From the NCBI GenBank assembly GCA_035452965.1, contig DAOTCE010000032.1, forward strand, positions 1-57,009: a stretch of 57,009 bases of DNA, written 5' to 3'. This DNA comes from Candidatus Paceibacterota bacterium. GTDB taxonomy: Bacteria > Verrucomicrobiota > Verrucomicrobiia > Limisphaerales > UBA8199. The notes under the pieces were generated by a model. That model searched no databases. It was not told the origin of the DNA and saw only the letters and a program-made list of their open reading frames with translations. Made by a program: the position numbers and the translations under genes. Positions 49,188 through 57,009 of the stretch are shown in pieces; within the stretch, counting starts at the first letter, position 1, and each line of letters begins with the position of its first letter.

Positions 49188-49988
49188 ATGCGTAAACTGG
49201 CACTCGTGATGGCCGGGTGGCTGACGGGCTTCGCCGGCCGTGGAACTGCGGCACCCGCGATTGATGCCGCGGGGAGTGACCCTTATGCACCCGCACGTCA
49301 GCGCATGGTGGCCGAACAGCTCGTCGGCCCGGGCCGGAACATCACCAACACCTGGGTCTTAACCGTGATGGGACGAATCCCGCGCCATGAATTTGTCCCT
49401 GAACGGCGCCGTTCCGAAGCATACCGCGATCATCCCCTGCCCATCGGTCACGGGCAGACCATTTCGCAGCCCTTCATCGTTGCCTTCATGAGCGAGAGGC
49501 TCGAACCCAAGCCTGCCGACCGCGTTCTGGAAATTGGCACCGGCTCCGGCTATCAGGCCGCCGTCCTCGCCGAACTGGTGGCCCAGGTCTACACGATTGA
49601 AATCGTTGAGGACCTCGCACGGCGTGCCGCCACGGACCTAAAGCGTCTCGGATACACCAATGTGCACGTGCGCGCCGGCGACGGTTACCAGGGGTGGCCT
49701 GAAGCCGCCCCATTCGACGCAATCATTGTCACTTGCGCGCCGGAGCAAGTGCCAAAACGCCTGATCGAACAGCTCAAGGACGGCGGCCGGATGATCATCC
49801 CGGTTGGGCGCGCCTGGAACCAAGAGCTGGTCCTGCTGCGCAAGCAGGATGGCAAACTCGAACAGCAGGCCGTCCTGCCGGTGCGCTTCGTTCCCATGAC
49901 GGGCGCGGCCGAAGAAAGATCAAAAGTCAAAAGCCCGAGTCCCAGGCAAACGCAAGAGCCGAAGCCCCAGGAAAGCCTGCGTCCGTGA
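49188..49988 (+). CDS. pcm: Protein-L-isoaspartate O-methyltransferase with N-terminal export signal
   Basis: PCMT methylates isoaspartyl residues in damaged proteins using S-adenosylmethionine. Family motifs are complete: VMGRIPRHEFVP, YRDHPLPIGHGQTISQPFIVAFM, motif I VLEIGTGSGYQAAVLAEL, HVRAGDGYQGWPEAAPFDAIIV and LKDGGRMIIPVG. The unusual part is the N-terminus: MRKLALVMAGWLTGFAGRGTAAPA looks like a cleavable signal peptide, implying a periplasmic enzyme. After about residue 235 a Lys/Gln/Pro-rich tail without family match follows. The ATG is supported by its position 24 bp after the upstream membrane protein gene. Confidence 0.92.
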   Translation: MRKLALVMAGWLTGFAGRGTAAPAIDAAGSDPYAPARQRMVAEQLVGPGRNITNTWVLTVMGRIPRHEFVPERRRSEAYRDHPLPIGHGQTISQPFIVAFMSERLEPKPADRVLEIGTGSGYQAAVLAELVAQVYTIEIVEDLARRAATDLKRLGYTNVHVRAGDGYQGWPEAAPFDAIIVTCAPEQVPKRLIEQLKDGGRMIIPVGRAWNQELVLLRKQDGKLEQQAVLPVRFVPMTGAAEERSKVKSPSPRQTQEPKPQESLRP

Positions 49989-50154
49989 CTGCTGAACTCT
50001 TGACGCATTGACCCAGCCGGGGTTCTGGCTTTTGAGGTGCCGAATTTGGGACTTCGGCCCTCGGGTCTCGGGGTAGCTTCGTTGCGCGCACTCCCACAGG
50101 GAGCGAAGCCTTGTGTCTTGAGCCTACGCCCGGAGTCTCCTACGATCTCAACAC

Positions 50155-51579
50155 ATGCATACCACTGCGCCCAAGTCAGACACCCGATTCACCCGCCGCC
50201 AGTTTCTTCGTGGCACCACGCTCAGCACCGCCGCCTTTATGGCGGTGCCCGGCGCGGTGCTGGGATTGCGCGGGGCGACCTCTGCGAACCGGAAACTGAA
50301 CATTGCCGGCATCGGCATCGGCGGACAAGGTGCTCACGACCTCAGCCAAATGGAGAGCGAGAACATCGTCGCCCTCTGCGACGTGGACATGGAACGCGCC
50401 GGCCACACCTTCAGGAAGTACCCCAAAGCGCAGCAGTTCACCGATTACCGCCAGATGCTTGACCAGTTGAAGGAGATTGACGGAGTCGTCATTGCCACGC
50501 CCGACCATCATCACGCCCCCGCCGCGATGGAGGCTATCAAGCGCGGCAAGCATGTCTATTGCGAGAAGCCGTTGACGCATTCGGTGTGGGAGGCACGGCG
50601 ACTGGCACAAGCGGCGCGGGAGGCAAAGGTCGCGACCCAGATGGGCAATCAGGGCCAGGCTTCCGAGCAGACGCGCCGCCTCTGCGAGTACATCTGGTCC
50701 GGCGCCATCGGCAGAGTACACGAAGCCCACATCTGGACCGACCGCCCCTCCCGGGGATTATTCGACGAGTACTGGCCGCAAGGCTGCGCCCGACCCGAGG
50801 ACAGGCCGCCGGTGCCTGCAACGCTGAACTGGGACCTCTGGCTGGGCCCGGCGCCTTTCCGTCCATATCACCCGGCTTACCTTCCCTTTAAGTGGCGCGG
50901 CTGGTGGGACTTCGGCACGGGCGCCCTTGGTGACATCGGCTGCCACGCGATGGACCCGGTGTTTCGCGCGCTCAAACTGGGCGCTCCTCTCAGCGTCCAG
51001 GCTGCCTCGACACGCGTAAATCAGGAGACCTTTCCTCTGGGCTCGATCGTGACCTACCGGTTCCCGGCGCGCGGGGCTACGTCCCAAGCCATCAATGGCC
51101 ATGTGACAGGATTGACTGGCGCGCCAAGCGGGGCAGTCGCCATGCCACCATGCACGCTCGTTTGGTACGACGGCGGGCTGCGCCCGTCCCGGCCCGACGC
51201 CTTGCCCGAAGGAAGGGCCCTGGGCGACAACGGTCGTCTTCTCATTGGGGAAAAGGGATTTATTTTGGGCAACGAAGTTTACCCCGAGTCGTGTGCCAGG
51301 GAGGTCCACGACCTTTCCAAGAGTATTCCACGTTCCAAAGACCACCACCAAGAGTGGATCCAGGCGTGCAAAGGAGGCAAGCCCGCTGGCGCAAACTTCG
51401 ACTGGGCCGGGCCACTCGCCGAGTCGGTCCTCCTGGGCAACGTCGCTCTACGAGTCCAACTCCGGGAAGACCTGACGCTTTGCAGTCTTCTTTGGGACGG
51501 CGCTAACCTCCGGTTCACCAACCTCGAAGACGCGAACCTGTTCCTGCGCCGCGAATATCGCGCCGGTTGGAGCCTTTGA
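50155..51579 (+). CDS. Tat-exported Gfo/Idh/MocA family oxidoreductase
   Basis: A 474-residue paralogue of the protein at 34.7 kb. It has a twin-arginine signal (FTRRQFLRGTTLSTAAFMAV), the Rossmann motif IAGIGIGGQGAHDL, VALCDVD, ATPDHHHAPAAMEA and a standard YCEKPLTHSVWE motif (EKP intact, unlike the paralogue). NLGW-type features of the C-terminal domain include WRGWWDFGTGALGDIGCHAMDP. The substrate is unknown; exported members probably act on sugar derivatives. It is preceded by a 166-bp spacer after the PCMT gene. Confidence 0.88.
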   Translation: MHTTAPKSDTRFTRRQFLRGTTLSTAAFMAVPGAVLGLRGATSANRKLNIAGIGIGGQGAHDLSQMESENIVALCDVDMERAGHTFRKYPKAQQFTDYRQMLDQLKEIDGVVIATPDHHHAPAAMEAIKRGKHVYCEKPLTHSVWEARRLAQAAREAKVATQMGNQGQASEQTRRLCEYIWSGAIGRVHEAHIWTDRPSRGLFDEYWPQGCARPEDRPPVPATLNWDLWLGPAPFRPYHPAYLPFKWRGWWDFGTGALGDIGCHAMDPVFRALKLGAPLSVQAASTRVNQETFPLGSIVTYRFPARGATSQAINGHVTGLTGAPSGAVAMPPCTLVWYDGGLRPSRPDALPEGRALGDNGRLLIGEKGFILGNEVYPESCAREVHDLSKSIPRSKDHHQEWIQACKGGKPAGANFDWAGPLAESVLLGNVALRVQLREDLTLCSLLWDGANLRFTNLEDANLFLRREYRAGWSL

Positions 51580-51600
51580 GACAAGCCAGGCGGGGCTGAA

Positions 51601-52098
51601 CTACTTCGGCTCCGCTGTCTTGCCGCTTATCCGCGTGGCCACTTCGTTCAGAAGTTCCTGGTACTGGCCTTTGTGGAGCTTGCCAATCCTGATTTCCTCC
51701 TCCAGCGGCTCTCCCCTGTTGCGCAGGAAGAATGCCTCGCACTTGAGCTGGCAGGTGCCGGGCAATGCCTCCCCGACCGATACCCTGACGCGTACCCAAA
51801 CGCGTTGTCCCATCCAGTTGCCGTAAGCGAGATTGTTCATTGCCGTGCCTTCCTTTTCGAAGCATAGGCTAGCCCAGGTTCTGCGAGTCACCTTATAGCC
51901 ATGGTCGTGGAACACCTCCGAGGTGACATCGCTCACTCGCTCGGGCGGCTGGCCACGAATCTCGACAGAGGCGAAGTGAGCCGACTTCGCCGTCTTAGTC
52001 GAACTGCAGCCAGTGCCCAGGAATGTGCCAAGACCAATGGCCAGCAGGACAGCCAGGCCCCAGGGGCGCAATGGCAGACCAGAACGATCACTCCTCAT
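51601..52098 (-). CDS. Lipoprotein of unknown function
   Basis: From the ATG at 52098, a 165-residue protein with signal peptide LAVLLAIGLGTFLGTGCSST (lipobox cysteine). The mature part is mixed alpha/beta, with VTSEVFHDHGYKVTRRTWASLCFEKEG and RVWVRVRVSVGEALPGTCQLKCEAFFLR. I see no named family. The frame runs upstream of 52098 into the end of dapL (stop at 52194) but that part does not look coding. It converges on the oxidoreductase gene. Confidence 0.72.
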   Translation of the reverse strand: MRSDRSGLPLRPWGLAVLLAIGLGTFLGTGCSSTKTAKSAHFASVEIRGQPPERVSDVTSEVFHDHGYKVTRRTWASLCFEKEGTAMNNLAYGNWMGQRVWVRVRVSVGEALPGTCQLKCEAFFLRNRGEPLEEEIRIGKLHKGQYQELLNEVATRISGKTAEPK

Positions 52099-52193
52099 AG
52101 TTGTTTGTGCTTTCTTTATGTTGTTGGTTCTCGAAGCCGCCCGTTCGGACGGCGAGTGCGGGCGCTTGCCAATACGGATTTTGGAGCCGCGCT

Positions 52194-53441
52194 TCAAAAC
52201 TCGAGCTGCACCCCCTGCAACCGATGGGCCAGTTGGCGCAGAATCCGTTCCTCGTCCGCCAGGTCCTTCGCGGGGAAGGTAACGCTGAACCGCAAGTAAG
52301 CGCCCGCGTCATCCCAAGGCACCGTGGAAATCAACCTTTCGGTGATCAGCCATTGCGAGGCCGCTTCCGCGCTGCCGAATTCAATTCGGCTGCCGGACCT
52401 GGTCACAAGCGCCTTGGGCGCCTTGACATACAGGAAGAATGATCCCTTCGGTTTCCGGGCCTGGAACCCCGCGCCCGCCAGCGTCCGCACCAGCCCGTCC
52501 ATCCGTCGTGAATACTTCGCCGCAATCCGGGCGGTAATATCGGGATGGTCGAAGCCATGCGCCGCGGCATGCTGGATCGGCAGAAATTGCCCCGAGTCCG
52601 TATTGTCCTTCACATCCCCGTAGGCCCGCACGAGCAACTCATTGCCGGCCACAAATCCGCACCGCCACCCCGTCATGTTGAGTGATTTGCTGGCCGAGTG
52701 CAGTTCCACGCCCACCTCCTTAGCCCCGGGCGTCGCCAGGAAGCTCAACGGCCGGCCCTCGAACACCAACGCTGCATAAGCCGCATCGTGGATGACGACC
52801 AGGCTATTCTTGCGCGCAAATGCCACCACTCGAGCAAAGAACTCGGGCGTCGCGCTCGCGCCGGTCGGGTTATTCGGATAGTTCAGCACCAGCACCTTGG
52901 CCTGGCTCAACACTTCCGCGGGTACCGAGTTCAAATCCGGGAGGAAGCCGTTGTTCTCCGTAAGAGCCAGGTTATGCACCCGCCCGCCCAGATACTTCGC
53001 GTGCGTGCCGAACACCGGATAGCCGGGCACCGTCATGAGCACATAATCTCCCGGATCAATCAGCGCCGTCGGCAGTATGGAAAGCGCCGCCTTGCTGCCA
53101 ATCGAGTGAATCACCTCGCTTTCCGGGTCAATCTCTTCCACGCCGAACACACGATCCAGGTAGCGGGCCGCCGCCTCTTTCAGGACCGCGTCGCCGTTGT
53201 CCGCGTAACCGCGGTTCTCCGGCTTGCGCGCCTCGGCACAGAGCTGATCCACAACTTCGGGGAACGCCTTTTCATCCGGCTCTCCGATACCCAGGTCAAT
53301 AATCTCCTCGCCGGGATGCGCCGCCAGAGCCGCGCGCCTCGCCCGTTTGATCTTCTCGAATTTGTAGATAGTGCCCGACTTGCCGTATTCCCGGCCGCCG
53401 ATACGAGCTGCAAACAGGTTCTGAATATAAGACTCGGTCAT
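52194..53441 (-). CDS. dapL: LL-diaminopimelate aminotransferase
   Basis: PLP enzyme that converts tetrahydrodipicolinate directly to LL-diaminopimelate for lysine and peptidoglycan synthesis; the DapL route is typical of Verrucomicrobiota, Chlamydiae and plants. From the ATG at 53441 it has 415 residues: MTESYIQNLFAARIGG, IIDLGIGEPDEKAFPEVV, GYADNGD, LNYPNNPTGA, HDAAYAAL and the PLP lysine in HSASKSLNMTGWRCGF. The related aspartate aminotransferases are the alternative, but the N-terminus and GIGEPD/GYADNG pattern favour DapL. It is divergent from the phosphatase gene over 290 bp, which show no gene. Confidence 0.86.
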   Translation of the reverse strand: MTESYIQNLFAARIGGREYGKSGTIYKFEKIKRARRAALAAHPGEEIIDLGIGEPDEKAFPEVVDQLCAEARKPENRGYADNGDAVLKEAAARYLDRVFGVEEIDPESEVIHSIGSKAALSILPTALIDPGDYVLMTVPGYPVFGTHAKYLGGRVHNLALTENNGFLPDLNSVPAEVLSQAKVLVLNYPNNPTGASATPEFFARVVAFARKNSLVVIHDAAYAALVFEGRPLSFLATPGAKEVGVELHSASKSLNMTGWRCGFVAGNELLVRAYGDVKDNTDSGQFLPIQHAAAHGFDHPDITARIAAKYSRRMDGLVRTLAGAGFQARKPKGSFFLYVKAPKALVTRSGSRIEFGSAEAASQWLITERLISTVPWDDAGAYLRFSVTFPAKDLADEERILRQLAHRLQGVQLEF

Positions 53442-53731
53442 AACCTCGACGAAATTCCAGCCGATGCTCTTCACCGGAGTAGCCGCACTTCGTCTGGCTA
53501 CATTAGTCAAAAGCACCCGCCGGGGCAAGAATCCAAGTCAACACGGTTTCTCAATCACCCCCGACGAAACAGACCCGAGATTCGCTGCCGCATCTGCTTG
53601 GGCTCAAACGTCCAGAAAGGCAAAACTGGAAGCTCTTGCCCATGTTCACTGTATGAGGCCAGGATTACCGCGGCCCCTTTTATCATTTCCATTGCCCGGG
53701 CATTGCCTTAACAATTCCGCCCTGTTAGGTC

Positions 53732-54277
53732 ATGAACCGAGCCGTATTTCTCGACCGCGATGGGACCATCATCGAGGAAAGAAACTACCTCTCCCGCATA
53801 GAGGAGGTAGTTATTATCCCCGGTGCGGCAGCGGCGTTGAGATGCTTGTGCCAAGCCGGGTTCAGGCTTTTCATCGTGTCCAACCAGTCTGGCGTGGGGC
53901 GAGGCTATTTTACGCTGGCGCAAGTCGAGGAAGTAAACCAGTATCTGCTCAGGGAACTTGGCCGCGAAGGTGCACGCTTTGATAGGGTGTACATCGCGCC
54001 CGAGGCGCCCGATGTGCCTAGCCGGGGCCGCAAGCCGTCACCGCAATTCCTACTGGATGCGCGCGATGAGTTCGGCCTGGATTTGGCGCAGAGTTATATG
54101 ATTGGCGACAAACTGATTGATTTGGAATGCGGCTGGAATGCCGGCGTGAAACTCTGTCTGCTGGTCCGTACCGGTTACGGGGCGGAACAGGAGCGCGCAT
54201 CCGCCGGCAAACTGGCGGCCGCCACTGTCGTGGACGATTTGGCCGCGGCGGCACAGTTGATACTCAAGCAAACCTGA
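53732..54277 (+). CDS. HAD-superfamily phosphatase, GmhB/HisB-N-like, lacking zinc cysteines
   Basis: A 181-residue HAD-IIIA phosphatase. The nucleophile loop FLDRDGTIIEE, SNQSGVGRGYF and MIGDKLIDLECG identify the GmhB (heptose-1,7-bisphosphate 7-phosphatase) / HisB-N subgroup. In that subgroup a Cys-x-His-xn-Cys-x-Cys zinc loop precedes the RKP motif. Here the segment reads YIAPEAPDVPSRGRKPSPQFL with no Cys or His, so the zinc site is absent. A role in heptose synthesis is therefore likely but not certain. An AGG lies 5-7 bp before the ATG. glmS follows 61 bp downstream. Confidence 0.82.
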   Translation: MNRAVFLDRDGTIIEERNYLSRIEEVVIIPGAAAALRCLCQAGFRLFIVSNQSGVGRGYFTLAQVEEVNQYLLRELGREGARFDRVYIAPEAPDVPSRGRKPSPQFLLDARDEFGLDLAQSYMIGDKLIDLECGWNAGVKLCLLVRTGYGAEQERASAGKLAAATVVDDLAAAAQLILKQT

Positions 54278-54283
54278 ACCCCC

Positions 54284-54300
54284 GCCCCGCCGGGCGGGGC
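54284..54300. terminator. GC-rich hairpin in the gmhB-like/glmS gap
   Basis: GCCCCGC and GCGGGGC form a 7-bp stem with a 3-nt loop, immediately after the phosphatase stop and 38 bp before glmS. Only ATTT follows, so it is a weak terminator at best; it may partly separate the two genes or be an mRNA end structure. Confidence 0.35.
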
Positions 54301-54338
54301 ATTTCCGAGAGAGACTCCCAAACGAAAGAACAAGAATT

Positions 54339-56198
<1,860 letters not shown>

Positions 56199-56229
56199 CC
56201 TCGCCCATCCTTATGTATTTCTGTATTCA

Positions 56230-56334
56230 GGGAGTAAAGTTGGAAACTAGGTAATAAAGTCGGAAACCGTGCAATAGAGATGAAAACTGGAGGGCACGCG
56301 GCGGGCCCTCCGCAGGGAATAGAGTTGGAAACCG
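56230..56334. repeat. 20-bp tandem repeats with a hairpin
   Basis: Three imperfect 20-bp units start at 56230, 56250 and 56270 and a fourth at 56315; the shared core is TA(A/G)AG-T/A-(T/C)GGAAAC-like (GGAAAC in three units, GAAAAC in the third). Between units three and four a stem GGAGGGC (56289-56295) / GCCCTCC (56305-56311) occurs. Together with the damaged gene that follows, this resembles the end of a mobile element. The rest of 56199-56497 contains nothing I can identify. Confidence 0.6.
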
Positions 56335-56497
56335 ATGACGCTTATTCTCAGATCGAGAACAGCCCTCACTACTACGAACGCAATACATAGCACTCTTGTT
56401 CTGAGGTTCTCTGTATATGTCCCCATGAAGATCCACGCTCATACCATCTCCTAACCCGGCGTAGCCGGAACCAAGAGGTTGGGGCAGATTGGCGGGG

Positions 56498-56992
56498 ATG
56501 GAAACGACCAATATCCCCCCGGCTCCCGAGCCGAGTTCACTGATTTCGCGTTACGCTTCACAGATTGCCGGACAGTTGGGCTGTTTTGATCGTGTCATCA
56601 TCACCGGCAGTTTACAGGACGTGTGTCATCCCGCCGCTTTGGAGCGACAGCTTCACTTTGCCAACATTCGTTGTTTTGATCTGGGCCTCTTCGCCGAACC
56701 GCTGCGGGATGCGATGCGGGATCACGCCCTGACGCTGGCCCGTGCCGCCGGGTTGGAAGTGGAGTTCATTCAACGGCGGAACTTTCGCAAGGAAGAGCGC
56801 ATCGCCGAGATTCTCCACCGGCGGAGGGATCATCCCGGACTGCTGCCTGTCTTCTCAGCGATGGAGCCTTGTCCGGCGTTCCGGCCCTGGCATGACAAGC
56901 TGAGCGGGCGCACCGGCGTCAAGATCACCCAGGGCAAATGCTTGCACTTCTATTTCCACTCCGTTCCCATAGCTTGGGAAAAGCAGGGGTGA
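56498..56992 (+). pseudogene. Truncated copy of a repeated Verrucomicrobial protein
   Basis: About 164 residues from the ATG at 56498 (a TTG lies three codons earlier). The segments LISRYASQIAGQLGCFDRVIITGSL, CFDLGLFAEPLRD, LEVEFIQRRNFRKEERI and HPGLLPVFSAMEPC match, from memory, a hypothetical protein present in many copies in some Verrucomicrobiota and Planctomycetes. In those the homology continues well beyond KCLHFYF. Here, after HFYFHS, the sequence changes to PIAWEKQG and stops, and no other frame in the remaining bases restores it. I read this as a truncated remnant; the window ends 17 bp later. Confidence 0.6.
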
Positions 56993-57009
56993 ACCGATTG
57001 ATTTCCGAG

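Noticed and set aside
54278..54338. glmS ribozyme upstream of glmS
   Set aside because: Only 61 bp separate the genes, too short for the ribozyme, and no core sequence is visible.

Overview
This 57 kb window looks like a chromosomal segment of a Verrucomicrobiota bacterium, probably of the Pedosphaera/Limisphaera type. The inference rests on several things seen together: LL-diaminopimelate aminotransferase, a PEP-CTERM sorted protein, Tat-exported Gfo/Idh/MocA oxidoreductases, several large secreted glycoside hydrolases, and GC-rich genes with many GTG or TTG starts. No rRNA, tRNA, CRISPR array or prophage was seen. Most genes are intact chromosomal housekeeping or catabolic genes. The one clearly damaged, mobile-looking piece lies at the right edge.

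Layout. 1-3.6 kb (+): a dispersed hairpin element, then ispD, a CtpA-type S41 protease and tsaD. 3.7-21.3 kb (-): a long respiratory complex I cluster, read right to left as nuoA-B-C-D-I, then a secreted esterase and a PEP-CTERM protein with their spacers, then nuoH-J-K-L-M-M-N, followed by an FAA-hydrolase-family enzyme and proS. The cluster has no nuoE, nuoF or nuoG, carries two nuoM genes and encodes a long NuoL, so it looks like an expanded complex I with an extra pump subunit. 21.4-34.7 kb: a small conserved protein, an SDR, three big exported glycoside hydrolases, a nitrous-oxide-stimulated-promoter family protein with an FNR-type palindrome upstream, and a membrane acetyltransferase related to heparan-glucosaminide N-acetyltransferase. 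34.7-38.4 kb: a Tat oxidoreductase, a DUF192 lipoprotein, an unknown protein and a lytic transglycosylase.

38.4-47.1 kb is a purine salvage/catabolism block: a single-chain xanthine dehydrogenase, its maturation factor XdhC (convergent, overlapping by 74 bp), an AzgA-type purine permease and adenine deaminase. Together they would import purine bases and convert adenine to hypoxanthine, xanthine and urate. 47.1-56.2 kb holds small membrane and lipoproteins, an orphan PstS-like binding protein, a PCMT with an export signal, a second Tat oxidoreductase, dapL, a GmhB-like phosphatase lacking the usual zinc cysteines, and glmS.

The most unusual non-coding structure is a dispersed intergenic element. 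Two copies (about 154-335 and 43439-43620) share a 21-bp interrupted palindrome exactly 103 bp upstream of a long, nearly perfect hairpin. A third, diverged copy retains the hairpin (30264-30307). Other non-coding signals are an 11-bp phased repeat inside the nuo cluster (17525-17592) and 20-bp tandem repeats (56230-56334) upstream of a truncated protein at the right edge.
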